The notes: generated by a model from the letters alone, not told the origin. DNA of 64,000 nucleotides from Arthrobacter ruber (GCF_002954225.1 NZ_PPTH01000016.1:191114-255113); one strand, 5' to 3'; counted from the first letter of the stretch, positions 16,226 through 24,998 are shown. A program made the numbers and translations.

Positions 16226-16847
16226 GGACGTCGTCCCCGATCCGGCGAACAGCCGAGCGTTCTACCGCTTCCTCACCTCGGTGGTCGTGCCGCGCCCCAT
16301 CGCGTGGATCTCGTCCACGTCCGCGGACGGCGTGGACAACCTCGCGCCCCATTCGTTCTTCACGATCGCCTCCGTGAACCCGCCGATCATCCAGTTCACC
16401 TCGGTGGGCCGCAAGGACTCGGTCCGGAACATCGAGGCCACGGGCGAGTTCGTGGTCGGCTTCACCCCCGAGAGCCTCTTCGAGGCCGTCAACGCCACCG
16501 GCACCGCGTTCCCCCCGGAGGTCAGCGAGTTCGACGCCGCCGGCCTGACGCGGGAGCCGAGCACCACGGTGCGGCCGCCCCGTGTCCTCGAATCCCCCGT
16601 GGCCCTCGAGTGCCGGCTCCACCTGATCCAGGAGATGGGCGACTGCACGCTGGTCTTCGGCGAGGTGCTGCACGCGGTGGTGTCCGAGGACGTGCTCGAC
16701 GGCGACCTCCCGGCGATCGGCGCCCTCGAGCCGCTCTCACGGCTCGGCAGGAACGAGTGGGGAAGCGCGGGGACCATCCGCGACATCCCACGGATCCCGC
16801 TCGGGGAGTGGCCGGGGCACTATCGCGGACCGCACAGAACGCCCTGA
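16218..16847 (+). CDS. Flavin reductase-like FMN-binding split-barrel protein
   Basis: A 209-residue member of the flavin reductase-like family that binds FMN in a split beta-barrel. Marks are FYRFLTSVVVPRPIAWISS, NLAPHSFFTIASVNPP, RKDSVRNIEATGEFVVGF, FVGRLGRNEW-like LSRLGRNEWGS, and the C-terminal IPRIPLGEWP. Relatives are NADH:flavin reductases or stand-alone flavoproteins of the DIM6/NTAB group. It is translationally coupled to the NmrA-like gene upstream. No two-component monooxygenase is adjacent, so its partner is unknown. Confidence 0.87.
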   Translation: MRRDVVPDPANSRAFYRFLTSVVVPRPIAWISSTSADGVDNLAPHSFFTIASVNPPIIQFTSVGRKDSVRNIEATGEFVVGFTPESLFEAVNATGTAFPPEVSEFDAAGLTREPSTTVRPPRVLESPVALECRLHLIQEMGDCTLVFGEVLHAVVSEDVLDGDLPAIGALEPLSRLGRNEWGSAGTIRDIPRIPLGEWPGHYRGPHRTP

Positions 16848-16961
16848 TGCAACCATGCACCCCGCGCGGGGACCACTCGATCGGTTGCCGTACAGTGCGA
16901 GTATCTGCGGGTTAGCACCCCACCCCTGGCTGGGAAGCCATTCGCTACCCCAGGGACCCCC

Positions 16962-18041
16962 ATGAGCATCGCCGCCCCGCGCACCGTCCGTATCTCCCGG
17001 CCCAACGACGTCGTCGCCTCCTACTCGGTGCTGCTGAAGCAGGTCCGCAAGGAAGGCCTGCTGAACCGGCGTCGCCGCTTCTACGTCACGGTCTTCGCGC
17101 TCCTCGTGCTCGCCATGGGTGCGGCATGGACGGGATTCGCCCTGCTCGGGGACACCTGGTTCCAGCTCCTCATCGCCGCCGTGCTCGGCGTCGTGCTGAC
17201 GCAGGTCGCCTTCCTCGCGCACGAGGCCTCGCACCGCCAGATCTTCGAGAGCCGCGGCGCGAACGACTGGTCGGGGCGTATCCTCGCCGCCGGGGTCGTC
17301 GGGATCAGCTACGCGTGGTGGATGGACAAGCACACGCGTCACCACAACGACCCGAACACCAAGGGCAAGGACCCGGACATCGAGGTGGACACCATCTCCT
17401 TCCTCGAGGAGGACGCCGCGAAGGCCACGGGGATCCGCGCGTGGATCACGCGCCGCCAGGGCTACCTCTTCTTCCCCCTCCTGACCATGGAGGGCATCAA
17501 CCTGCACGCCCGCTCCATCAGCACACTGTTCGCCCGCCGCACCATCAAGGGCCGCTGGGTGGAACTGGCGCTGCTGGGCACACGCTTCGGTGCGTATCTC
17601 GGCATCTTGTTCTGGTTCCTGCCGGTCGGCATGGCGTTCGCGTTCCTCGGCGTGCAGCTCGCCGTCTTCGGCGTGTACATGGGCGCGAGCTTCGCCCCCA
17701 ACCACAAGGGCATGCCCGTGGTGCCCAGGGACAGCAAGCTCGACTTCTTCCAGAAGCAGGTACTCACCTCACGCAACATCCGCGGCGGATCGTTCGTCAA
17801 CAACGCCTTCGGCGGACTGAACTTCCAGATCGAGCACCACCTCTTCCCGGACATGCCGCGTCCGCACCTGCGCCGCGCCGCCGTGATCGTCAGGGAACAC
17901 TGCGAGCGCCTCCGCGTGCCGTACACCGAGGTGGGCGTGGCGGCGTCGTACGGCGCGGTGGTGTCCTATCTCAACCGCGTGGGCCTCGCCGCCCGCGACC
18001 CCTTCGACTGCCCGATGGTCAACCGGTTCCGCCGCCAGTGA
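16962..18041 (+). CDS. Fatty acid (acyl-lipid/acyl-CoA) desaturase
   Basis: A 359-residue membrane di-iron desaturase. The three histidine boxes are HEASHR (87-92), HTRHHNDPN (124-132) and QIEHHLFP near residue 290. Four hydrophobic segments place the boxes on the cytoplasmic face. The layout matches the Mycobacterium/Arthrobacter desaturases that introduce double bonds into fatty acids to keep membranes fluid in the cold. Regiospecificity cannot be read from sequence. A leader of about 100 bases precedes the ATG and contains a weak CCCTGG/CCAGGG hairpin. A terminator follows directly. Confidence 0.92.
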   Translation: MSIAAPRTVRISRPNDVVASYSVLLKQVRKEGLLNRRRRFYVTVFALLVLAMGAAWTGFALLGDTWFQLLIAAVLGVVLTQVAFLAHEASHRQIFESRGANDWSGRILAAGVVGISYAWWMDKHTRHHNDPNTKGKDPDIEVDTISFLEEDAAKATGIRAWITRRQGYLFFPLLTMEGINLHARSISTLFARRTIKGRWVELALLGTRFGAYLGILFWFLPVGMAFAFLGVQLAVFGVYMGASFAPNHKGMPVVPRDSKLDFFQKQVLTSRNIRGGSFVNNAFGGLNFQIEHHLFPDMPRPHLRRAAVIVREHCERLRVPYTEVGVAASYGAVVSYLNRVGLAARDPFDCPMVNRFRRQ

Positions 18042-18046
18042 CCCGC

Positions 18047-18075
18047 AGCGCCGCCGGTCCGCGGACGGCGGCGCT
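18047..18075. terminator. Terminator between convergent genes
   Basis: A 10-base perfect stem (AGCGCCGCCG / CGGCGGCGCT) with a 9-base loop begins 6 bases after the desaturase stop and also follows the convergent anti-sigma gene. Confidence 0.75.
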
Positions 18076-18098
18076 TCAGCCCTCGACGGCGATCGGCG

Positions 18099-18887
18099 CT
18101 ATGCGCCGGGGACGTCGAGCTGGCCCCTGACCATGCTCACGCCCGAGTGGGTAGGGTCCCCGTCCGGAGGCTCGTCCGAGACGTCGACCACGGGGAACTG
18201 CTCGAGATCGATCCCGGAAGGCACCGCGAAGGTGCCCTCGTCGCCGTCCATCAGGCCCAGGCTGTACATCCGGCCGGCATCCGGTGCGAGCAGCCACACT
18301 TCCCGGTAGCCGCTGGGCGAGGGGCCGGTGAGGGCCACATCGAGACTGCGCGCTCCGTCGTCGGATCCCGAGAGCGTCGCCCGGCCCGATCCCGGGTAGT
18401 CCGGCAGCGGCGTCAGCTCAGCCCGCGCCAGGACACTTCCGCTGCCCTCGTCCGCGGACTGGAACCCCCACATCGCGCCTCCCCCGGCCGCGATCCCGAC
18501 GACGGCGGCCGCGGCGAGCCACCACGCCGGGACCCTCCGGCCCGTCGTGGCGCTCCCACCCGTCCGGCCGGGATCAGCCCGGCCCTGATCGGCCCTGTCC
18601 CCGTCCGACCGGCGGATCGGCATGACGACGGCGCCCTGAGCGTCGGCATCGCGCACCGCCGTACTCTCGGACAACCCCAGTTCCCCGGCGACCGCGGTCC
18701 ACACGGAGGGATCGGGCGCCTCGATGCGGCCCTGGTATCCGCCGGAGCGTGCGAGCATGACGACCCCCTGCAGCTCCGAGACCTCCTCGCCGCAGGCACC
18801 GCACTCGAGGAGGTGCTCGGTGGACCACCGGTCCAGCGGCTCGTCCAGCGCGGCGATCCCGAGGATGTCCGGATCAAGGTGTCGCAT
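18099..18887 (-). CDS. Anti-sigma factor, RskA type
   Basis: A 262-residue single-pass membrane anti-sigma factor. Residues 1-90 form the cytoplasmic zinc-finger-like sigma-binding domain with HLLECGACGEEV. The helix VPAWWLAAAAVVGIAAGGGAMWG (about 140-160) crosses the membrane. The external RskA domain follows, with VWLLAPDAGRMYSLGLMDGDEG and VDVSDEPPDGDPTHSGVSMVRGQL. Its start overlaps the end of the sigma gene by 14 bases, which couples their synthesis. It should hold the sigma factor inactive until regulated proteolysis. ATG 18887 is preferred over an upstream in-frame Met because the HLDPDIL opening is family-like. Confidence 0.88.
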   Translation of the reverse strand: MRHLDPDILGIAALDEPLDRWSTEHLLECGACGEEVSELQGVVMLARSGGYQGRIEAPDPSVWTAVAGELGLSESTAVRDADAQGAVVMPIRRSDGDRADQGRADPGRTGGSATTGRRVPAWWLAAAAVVGIAAGGGAMWGFQSADEGSGSVLARAELTPLPDYPGSGRATLSGSDDGARSLDVALTGPSPSGYREVWLLAPDAGRMYSLGLMDGDEGTFAVPSGIDLEQFPVVDVSDEPPDGDPTHSGVSMVRGQLDVPGA

Positions 18888-19443
18888 TCCATTCCCCCAA
18901 TCGACTGCGCAGGTGTGCAAGGCTCCTTCGGATGTGACTCTTGACGGTACCCAGCGGCAGCTCGAGCCGCTGCGCGATCTGCTGGTGTGTCAGGTCCTCG
19001 TAGAAGGCGAGCCGGAGGATGGACCGCTGCGGTTCGCCCAGCAGGTCGAGCTCGGAGTCCAGGACCACCCGGTCCGTCACGGCGTCCACCTCCCGGGCGT
19101 GGCCCCGAGGGCCCTCCGGTTCCACGACCGCTCCGGATCGTGCCACCACCTGATTCTGCCTGCTCCGTGCCGCGAGGTTGTCCAGGATGACGTTCCTGCT
19201 GATGCCGAGGATCCAGGCCGGGACGGTGCCGAACCGGGGGTCGAAGCTGTCCCGGAAGCGCCACGCCCGCACGAACACGTCCTGGGTGATGTCGGCGGCC
19301 ACGGCCCTGTCGTCCATGGATCGCAGGGCCACGGTGAACACCAGGGGGGAAAGACGCCTGTACGCGACGGCCAGTGCGGCCTCGTCACCGGCGGAGAACT
19401 CCGCGTCGAGCTGGCTCGTCCACTCGGTGCTCGGAGGTGTCAC
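18874..19443 (-). CDS. ECF RNA polymerase sigma factor (SigK-like)
   Basis: A 189-residue extracytoplasmic-function sigma factor. Region 2 carries ALAVAYRRLSPLVFTVALRSM, then DITQDVFVRAWRF and the DNA-melting part VPAWILGISRNVILDNL. Region 4 contains QRSILRLAFYEDLTHQQIAQRLELPLGTVKSHIRRSL, the -35-binding helix-turn-helix. GTG 19443 is preceded by AAGGAGT at ideal distance; the frame stays open to 19605 but without such a site. The RskA-type partner downstream places it near the SigK group. Likely targets are the DUF4397 and sortase genes immediately upstream; this is inference from context. Confidence 0.9.
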   Translation of the reverse strand: MTPPSTEWTSQLDAEFSAGDEAALAVAYRRLSPLVFTVALRSMDDRAVAADITQDVFVRAWRFRDSFDPRFGTVPAWILGISRNVILDNLAARSRQNQVVARSGAVVEPEGPRGHAREVDAVTDRVVLDSELDLLGEPQRSILRLAFYEDLTHQQIAQRLELPLGTVKSHIRRSLAHLRSRLGEWNATP

Positions 19444-19576
19444 GCCCCACTCCTTCAGCGCGGTGCCGTGCCCGGTACCGCGCTGGAACTCCCGGCGGCC
19501 CTCCACCGGGACCTCCCGACGTCGAAGCGTCCGGATCTCGGGTGAGCGGAGCAGGCGGACCACGGGCAACGTGCAC

Positions 19577-20287
19577 TCAGAGCGGTGAGGCTGTGAGGAC
19601 AACATTATCCTCGTAGTCCCCCTTGTCCAGCAGCCATTCGCCGCCGCAGGTGATGATCTTGAGTTGATGGGGGCCGTCGCGCCGGAAGACCTCCGACCCG
19701 TCCAGGGTGGCCTTGGGCACGTTCTGCACGCCGTCCACGCGGTACCGCACCGACGATCCGTCCGCCAGGCCCACCGTCACGATGCTGCCCGGGTCGGTGT
19801 CCTTGAGCCGGGCGAAGGGCATCACCTCCGTCTGGCTGTCCACGTGGGCGGCGATCACGGCGTGGCCGGCGTCCTCGCCGGGCGCCGGCCCGTACCGGTA
19901 CCACCCTGCCTCCCAGAAACTGTCCGGGATCTCCATGGCGTCGTTCTCCGCGATCCCCACGTCGACCACGCGCACGGTGATGCCGGGGTCCTCGATCTCC
20001 AGGGACACGGGTGCGGGAGGCGGGGGCTTGGACGCGTCGTTCGCAGGCCTCACGGGGACGCCGCCTGCTCCGATCCCGGCCGCAGCCGGAGGCGGCGCAT
20101 CGGACGCCGCGGCTTCCAGTTCCGGGAGTTCCGGTATCCCCTCCGGCGCCGGGGTGGGCGCCGGGGTGGGCGCGAGGATGGGCGCTGCAGGCGGTGCAGG
20201 CAGGGCGGTGGTCGTCGAGCAGCCGCTGAGGACTGCGGCGGTGATCGACAGCGCCGCCAGGCCGGCTGCTACGCGGGGAGTGTGCAC
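19577..20287 (-). CDS. Class F-like sortase lipoprotein
   Basis: A 236-residue sortase. The N terminus is a lipoprotein signal (AALSITAAVLSGC, lipidated Cys23). A Pro/Ala-rich spacer follows (residues 29-95), with three PTPAP-like repeats. The sortase domain begins at about 100. The catalytic His148 is in VIAAHVDS and Cys214 in LKIITCGGEW. The family's late Arg position reads YEDNVVLTA here, without an obvious Arg. It should cleave and attach a surface protein on the cell envelope. It lies between the DUF4397 gene and the sigma gene, all on one strand. Confidence 0.86.
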   Translation of the reverse strand: MHTPRVAAGLAALSITAAVLSGCSTTTALPAPPAAPILAPTPAPTPAPEGIPELPELEAAASDAPPPAAAGIGAGGVPVRPANDASKPPPPAPVSLEIEDPGITVRVVDVGIAENDAMEIPDSFWEAGWYRYGPAPGEDAGHAVIAAHVDSQTEVMPFARLKDTDPGSIVTVGLADGSSVRYRVDGVQNVPKATLDGSEVFRRDGPHQLKIITCGGEWLLDKGDYEDNVVLTASPL

Positions 20288-20315
20288 AGGATCATCCTCG
20301 TCGAAGGGAGGTCGG

Positions 20316-20357
20316 GGCGGGGTGCGCGGACCCCGGGCACTGTCCGCGCACCCCGCC
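20316..20357 (-). terminator. Intercistronic hairpin between DUF4397 and sortase genes
   Basis: A 16-base perfect stem (20316-20331 with 20342-20357, arm GGCGGGGTGCGCGGAC) with a 10-base loop sits 5 bases after the DUF4397 stop. It probably ends or thins transcription before the sortase gene. Confidence 0.75.
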
Positions 20358-20362
20358 GGCTT

Positions 20363-21181
20363 TCACACCCGGGCCGTGCGCCTGCGGGAGACCGCCACAG
20401 CGACTCCCAGCAGGGCGAGGACGGCGGCACCGAGCCCGAGCGCCGCTCCGTTGCCGTCATCCGTCGCCAGTCCCGACCGTCCGCCGGGAACAGAGCCGGG
20501 CGCCGAGTGGAGACCGTCGATCACCTGGGTGGCCAGTGCGAGGTTGCCCGCCTCGAGGCTGCCCCACGCGTAGACGATCGTCGAGGTCCCTTCGCCGAGG
20601 GTCAGGTCCGCCGGGCCGATGACGGGCTCGGTGGTGCCCGCCGCGGCGACCGCCGCTGACACGGTACCCGCGTCCGTCACCAGAGACGCCTCGCCCGGGT
20701 TGCTGAGGTTCGGCACGATCGCCGTACCGCCCGCGAGGACGTCCACCGCCGGTGCCGCGGCCACGTGCCGCACGGTGAGCCGCGACTTGCCTGCCTCCAC
20801 CGGGGAGACGTCGTTGGTGTAGAAGTTGGCCGTCGGGGCCCCCGTGGCGTCGAGGTTGGCCGTGGCGGTGTAGTTCCCCCCGGCCGCGAGGGTGACGTCC
20901 ACGGGGCCGATGACCGGCGCGCTGGCGTCGGCCGCATCGGCGGCCGTCACGGCGAGCTGGTAGCTGCCGGCGGGCAGGGAGAGCGGGCCGGCGAGCTGCC
21001 CCGGCGCGAAATCGTCCAGAGTGAGCGCTCCGTTGACGTAGACGTCCACCGTGAGGTCGGGGACTCCGTGCAGCACGGACAGCGATGCTGTGGATCCCGA
21101 TCCGGCGGCTGTTGCCGGGGCGGCCGCGGCGGCGGCTCCTACGACCAGCACGGTTCCGACGGCGTACAAGCTTCTTCGCAT
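20363..21181 (-). CDS. Secreted DUF4397 surface protein
   Basis: A 272-residue exported protein. A signal peptide (MRRSLYAVGTVLVVGAAAAAAP) leads into two DUF4397 beta-domains, recognisable in LSVLHGVPDLTVDVYVNGALTLDDFAPGQ and in SRLTVRHVAAAPAVDVLAGG. The C terminus is a hydrophobic helix (AALGLGAAVLALLGVAVAVS) and a basic RRR tail, the layout of a cell-wall sorting signal. No canonical LPxTG precedes the helix; the nearest stretch is VPGGRSGLATDDGNG. GAAGGAGT precedes the ATG. The adjacent sortase is its likely processing enzyme. Function may be adhesion or envelope structure. Confidence 0.85.
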   Translation of the reverse strand: MRRSLYAVGTVLVVGAAAAAAPATAAGSGSTASLSVLHGVPDLTVDVYVNGALTLDDFAPGQLAGPLSLPAGSYQLAVTAADAADASAPVIGPVDVTLAAGGNYTATANLDATGAPTANFYTNDVSPVEAGKSRLTVRHVAAAPAVDVLAGGTAIVPNLSNPGEASLVTDAGTVSAAVAAAGTTEPVIGPADLTLGEGTSTIVYAWGSLEAGNLALATQVIDGLHSAPGSVPGGRSGLATDDGNGAALGLGAAVLALLGVAVAVSRRRTARV

Positions 21182-21301
21182 GACAACTCCTTCGTGTCGT
21201 CCCTTCGGGGACGCTTTTCGCTGACATCCGGTACTACCGACGGCGGGGTCCCGCTGGATGCAGGAATTCGGAAAATTCCCGGATGATGTCAGAGAAGACC
21301 G

Positions 21302-22693
21302 TTACAACGCCGAGGCAGGGGTGCGGAGGATGTGCGCCAGCACCGGGCGCGTGGCCCGCAGCCCCAGCACCACGAGCCCTACTCCTCCCGCCAGGCAGCC
21401 GAGGATCACGGCCACGGACAGCGGCGCGAAGATCAGGGCGAGTCCTGCCAGCGGAAGGACCACGACGACGGCGGCCAGTGCGCTGCCCACGGACACCACC
21501 AGGAGCGGAACCATCACGGCCCGGCTCCGTGCCGCGTTCACCGTGCCGACGGGCATCCCGAGCCGGTCCAGGCTGACGTAGAGGTCGCGCCGGTCGAGCA
21601 GCAGTGACGACTGGGTGACGCCCACCGAACAGGCCACCATCAGGAAGGACGCGACGATGGTGATGAGGACGCCGGTCCGGACGTCGTCACCCAGGAAACG
21701 CTCGCTGCCCTCGAGGGGACCCGCCGCGCTCATGAGCGCGGCTCCCGTCCCACCGAACACTGCCACGAAGCTCGTCATGGCCACGCCACTGACCTGCCGC
21801 CACGCATCCTTCGGCGAATCGAGGACCTGGCGGGCCGCGAGGAGGCGCTCCGGCGTCCCTGCCGAGCGCACCTGACGCCGGGCGACGACACCGATGAGCC
21901 AGGGACCGGCCAGGTTGAGCACGCCGAGCGCTCCCGCGAACCCGACCCCGAGGACCACCACCACGACGGCGAAGTCCCCGGCAGAACCTAGGGTGCCCAT
22001 GACCATCGCCACCCCGGAGACGACGGCCACCGCGACGACGGCGCGCAGCCAGTGCAGCTTCGGCGCCTCCTGCCGCGTCCTCACGCCCAGCGGCGAGATG
22101 ACGATCTTCCGGAGGCCGAGCGCCGCGCTCACGGCGGCCAGGACCACGACACCGGTGGCCACCAGCGCCACGGTCGCCGGACCCATCCATACCGAGCCAC
22201 CCAGCGGTTCGCCGCGGAACGGGATCAGCTGAACGAGGGGCATGAGCAGCAGGTGACCGAGGATCCCCACGAGTGCGCCGACGGCGGCGAGCATCATGGA
22301 TTCCGCGACGGTCATCACGGCGACCGTCGAGGCCGGGGCGCCGAGGAGGCGGAGCGTCGCGAGCCTCTCGTCCCGGCGTCGCGCCGACAGCCGGGCAGCG
22401 GACCCGCCGAGGGTGATGAGGGGCACCACCAGGAGCGCCGTCGCGATTGCGGCGAGCGCCAGGTAGAGCTGTCCCGTCTCGTCCTGCCAGCGGAGGAAGG
22501 AGAGACCGCCGGCGACGACCGTGAGCAGCAGGGCCGTCACGAGGGCGAAGGCCGTGATCGGGAGCGCCACCGCCGAGAGGCCGGTCGCGGTGGGACGCGC
22601 GAGCATCCAGGCGAGCCGCAGCGGTACACGCAGCGACACGCGCGACGGCGTCGCGACCGCCGACGGCGCGGGGATCACCGGAGCGGCGCTCAT
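21302..22693 (-). CDS. ABC transporter permease, FtsX/MacB-like
   Basis: A 463-residue permease with about eight hydrophobic helices arranged as two FtsX-type halves. Helix 1 is preceded by the cytoplasmic stretch VPLRLAWMLARPTATGLS. Cytoplasmic couplings include SARRRDERLATLRLLGAPASTVAVMTVAESMMLAAVGAL and the ERLLAARQVLDSPKDAWRQVSG region. It pairs with the ATPase gene whose stop overlaps its start by four bases (ATGA). Such pairs export lipoproteins, peptides or antibiotics; the substrate is unknown. No sensor kinase is adjacent. Confidence 0.86.
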   Translation of the reverse strand: MSAAPVIPAPSAVATPSRVSLRVPLRLAWMLARPTATGLSAVALPITAFALVTALLLTVVAGGLSFLRWQDETGQLYLALAAIATALLVVPLITLGGSAARLSARRRDERLATLRLLGAPASTVAVMTVAESMMLAAVGALVGILGHLLLMPLVQLIPFRGEPLGGSVWMGPATVALVATGVVVLAAVSAALGLRKIVISPLGVRTRQEAPKLHWLRAVVAVAVVSGVAMVMGTLGSAGDFAVVVVVLGVGFAGALGVLNLAGPWLIGVVARRQVRSAGTPERLLAARQVLDSPKDAWRQVSGVAMTSFVAVFGGTGAALMSAAGPLEGSERFLGDDVRTGVLITIVASFLMVACSVGVTQSSLLLDRRDLYVSLDRLGMPVGTVNAARSRAVMVPLLVVSVGSALAAVVVVLPLAGLALIFAPLSVAVILGCLAGGVGLVVLGLRATRPVLAHILRTPASAL

Positions 22694-23439
22694 GCTGCTG
22701 CCCCGGCGTGGAGCGAGTCGCTCACGATCCGGCCGTCACGCAGCCTCACGGTGCGCGCGCACCGGCGGGCGACGTCGTCGTCGTGCGTGACGACGACGAG
22801 CGTCTTGCCCGTGCCGGTGGTGGACCGGAGCAGGAGATCCATGACCTCGGCGGAAGTGCCCGAGTCGAGGGCGCCGGTGGGTTCGTCGGCGAAGATCACC
22901 GCTGCACCGGTCACCTGCGCGCGGGCGATGGCCACGCGCTGCGCCTGTCCGCCGGACAGTTGGCCGGTGCGGCGGTCCTCCATGCCGCCGAGCCCGAGGG
23001 CGGCGAGCCACTGGGCGGCGGAGTGCTCTGCGCCGGCGCGGTCGACGCCGAGCAGCATGAGCGCCACCGCGACGTTCTCGAGGGCCGTGAGTTCCGGGAT
23101 GAGCAGGCCCTGCTGGAAGACGAAGCCGAAGGTCGAGCGGCGCAACGCGGAGCGTTCGCCGTCGGAGAGACGCGCGATATCGGTGGTGCCACGGCCGGTG
23201 TGCAGGACGACCTGACCGGCGTCGGGCGTGATGATGCCCGCGAGGCAGTGCAGGAGCGTGGTCTTGCCCCCGCCCGAGGGCCCCATGACGGCGACGGACT
23301 CGCCGGCGCGGAGGTCGAGGCTCAGATCGGCGAGGGCGTGGGTGGCGTCGTAGGTCTTCGTCAGACCGCGCGCGCTGAGGACCACGGGCACGGTGGCATG
23401 GTCGCGTGGCAGCAGGGGATCGGGCGGGGTGGTTGTCAT
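22690..23439 (-). CDS. ABC transporter ATP-binding protein, LolD/MacB-like
   Basis: A 249-residue ATPase. Walker A is GPSGGGKTT, the Q-loop is FVFQQGLLIPELTALENV, the signature is LSGGQAQRVAIARA, Walker B is VIFADEPTGALDS, and the H-loop is VVVTHDDDVA. The LDS/GALD wording after Walker B is typical of the MacB/LolD group that drives FtsX-type permeases. The ATG is preceded by GGAGG, which selects it over the longer frame. It forms a two-gene operon with the permease. Confidence 0.92.
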   Translation of the reverse strand: MTTTPPDPLLPRDHATVPVVLSARGLTKTYDATHALADLSLDLRAGESVAVMGPSGGGKTTLLHCLAGIITPDAGQVVLHTGRGTTDIARLSDGERSALRRSTFGFVFQQGLLIPELTALENVAVALMLLGVDRAGAEHSAAQWLAALGLGGMEDRRTGQLSGGQAQRVAIARAQVTGAAVIFADEPTGALDSGTSAEVMDLLLRSTTGTGKTLVVVTHDDDVARRCARTVRLRDGRIVSDSLHAGAAA

Positions 23440-23675
23440 GCCTCCATGCTTCCGGCGACGGCCCGGCCGGTGCGTCGGGCCGCGGACTGACATGCGCGGG
23501 CCCGTCTCATCCCGTGGGAGGAGCAGGGCGCCGTCCGTGGCCGCAGCCTGCGGCACGATGCCGGACTCCCGCCACGGGACAGGTCCTGGTACGGCACCCC
23601 CGGCGGCGGAACGCAAGCCCTGCGGGATGGCACCGCCGCAGCCCCGGCCCGCTCCGGACTGGCTACGGTGGGAGG

Positions 23676-23906
23676 ATGTTCTTCCTCTTCGGCCTCACCA
23701 CGCGTGAGCACCTGCAGTTCACCCGCTCAGCCAACTGCCGCTACTGCGGCCAGCACGCCCCGCAACAGGTGATCCAGCGGAGGACCAAGCTGTCGGTCTT
23801 CTTCATCCCGCTCATCACCCTGAAGAAGACCCGCCTGCAGGTCTGCACCAACTGCGGCGGCACCTCGAGCATCAGCGGCTCCGAGCAGCGGGCCCTCGCG
23901 TACTAG
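23676..23906 (+). CDS. Small zinc-ribbon protein
   Basis: A 76-residue protein with two CxxC knuckles, CRYC (about residues 21-24) and CTNC (about 57-60), that would bind one zinc. The middle is hydrophobic and basic (KLSVFFIPLITLKKTRLQV). The opening MFFLFGLTTREH is typical of actinobacterial zinc_ribbon_15 proteins of unknown function. GGGAGG precedes the ATG. It is convergent with the lyase gene, 15 bases apart. Confidence 0.82.
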   Translation: MFFLFGLTTREHLQFTRSANCRYCGQHAPQQVIQRRTKLSVFFIPLITLKKTRLQVCTNCGGTSSISGSEQRALAY

Positions 23907-23921
23907 TCGTCCCGCCGGGGA

Positions 23922-24770
23922 CTACGCGTTCCAGAGCCCGTAGGAATCGGCGAGCGAGGAGATCTTCTGGGCGCGCGCCAGGCGCGGCAGATACGAGCCG
24001 TCACCCACCACGGCCCCGGCGGCGTGCTCACGCAGGAGCTCGGCGGCCCAGTTGATCTCGGACTCGCTCGGCGACAGGCCCCGGTTGATGGTGTCGGTGG
24101 CGTCGGTCAGCAGGCACAGCTTGCCGGTCATGCCCATGGACGCCGTGACCTTGCAGGCCTCCAGCAGCTCGTCCCCCAGGGCGCCGACGGTGGGGCCGTC
24201 GATCGGCCCGGGGAGCTGTCCCACGCGCGACGCCACGACGAGCTTCGAGCGCGCGTAAGCCAGCGCCATCGGGTCGTCGGAAGCTCCGGTGTCGCGTCGG
24301 AAGTCGCCGACGCCGAAGGCGAGCCGGAACGTGCCCGGTGCGCTGGCGATCGCCGTCGCGTTCTCGATGCCCAGTGCCGATTCGATCAGTGCGAGCACCG
24401 GCGTGCCCGCCTGCAGGCGCATGGCGGTGTGCGTCACCTGCTCGGGCTTCTCCGTCATGGCGAGCATGACGCCGCGCAGTCCGGGCGCCTTGGACAGGGC
24501 GGCGAGGTCGTCGGCCCAGTACTCGGTCTCGATGCCGTTGACCCGCACCCATGCCGTCATGCCGGTGGACAGGGCCTCGACCACGCGCTCGCGCGCCTCG
24601 GCCTTGCCCGCCGCGGGGACGGCGTCCTCCATGTCGAACACCACGGAATCGGCCTCGGAGGTGAGGGCGGGGATGAACGTGTCCTCGGTAGCAGCGGAGG
24701 CCAGCAACCAGGATCGTGAGAGCTTCGCGGGAAGTGCTGCGGCGCGGCTGTTTCTGAGGAAGGTGGCCAT
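23922..24770 (-). CDS. HpcH/HpaI aldolase/citrate lyase beta-like protein
   Basis: A 282-residue TIM-barrel enzyme of the CitE-like branch. These enzymes cleave or form C-C bonds of CoA thioesters or free 2-oxoacids with Mg2+. Marks are SRSWLLASAA, DSVVFDMEDAVPAAGKAEAR, WVRVNGIET, VLALIESALGIENA (metal Glu) and FGVGDFRRDTGASDDPMALAYARSKLVVASR (metal Asp). Malyl- or citramalyl-CoA lyase-like activity is possible. ATG 24770 is chosen over an upstream TTG. It diverges from the MHS transporter gene, whose promoter carries the TCGTATACGA operator, so both might answer to the same regulator. Confidence 0.82.
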   Translation of the reverse strand: MATFLRNSRAAALPAKLSRSWLLASAATEDTFIPALTSEADSVVFDMEDAVPAAGKAEARERVVEALSTGMTAWVRVNGIETEYWADDLAALSKAPGLRGVMLAMTEKPEQVTHTAMRLQAGTPVLALIESALGIENATAIASAPGTFRLAFGVGDFRRDTGASDDPMALAYARSKLVVASRVGQLPGPIDGPTVGALGDELLEACKVTASMGMTGKLCLLTDATDTINRGLSPSESEINWAAELLREHAAGAVVGDGSYLPRLARAQKISSLADSYGLWNA

Positions 24771-24870
24771 GCCCAAACACTACTGAGGATCGCCGCGGGT
24801 TATCCAACGGACATCCGAGCCGACGCGTGAACACTACGACCAAAAGCCCCTGATGGACGCGCCGGAACCC

Positions 24871-24910
24871 TTGACCGTCCACGTACGCGCGGCCTAGCAT
24901 TCGTATACGA
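24871..24910 (+). promoter_or_regulatory. Promoter with TCGTATACGA operator (MHS transporter)
   Basis: TTGACC (24871-24876), an 18-base spacer, TAGCAT (24895-24900), then the perfect 10-base palindrome TCGTATACGA at 24901-24910, where transcription should start. The same arrangement with identical spacing occurs at 40932-40971 before the homoprotocatechuate operon, whose second gene encodes a GntR regulator. Confidence 0.72.
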
Positions 24911-24998
24911 TTTTGTGCTCGGCGGTGGGGACTGCGGCGTCCCCGCCCGTGGCCGTGCACGTCACGAACCTCGCACTGCAAAAACAAGGGAGTTTTTC

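Noticed and set aside
16218-16847. Flavin reductase as HpaC partner of a 4-hydroxyphenylacetate hydroxylase
   Set aside because: It is 25 kb from the hpa operon, coupled to an NmrA-like gene, and longer than HpaC. No HpaB-like oxygenase is in the window.
16848-16961. Possible riboswitch in the desaturase leader
   Set aside because: Only a weak 6-base hairpin and no match to a class I know. Kept as unexplained leader.
23922-24770. The lyase-like gene as a second hpaI
   Set aside because: Its motifs (FDMEDAVPA, FGVGDFRRDTG) are of the CitE/CoA-lyase branch, not the short HpaI aldolases.
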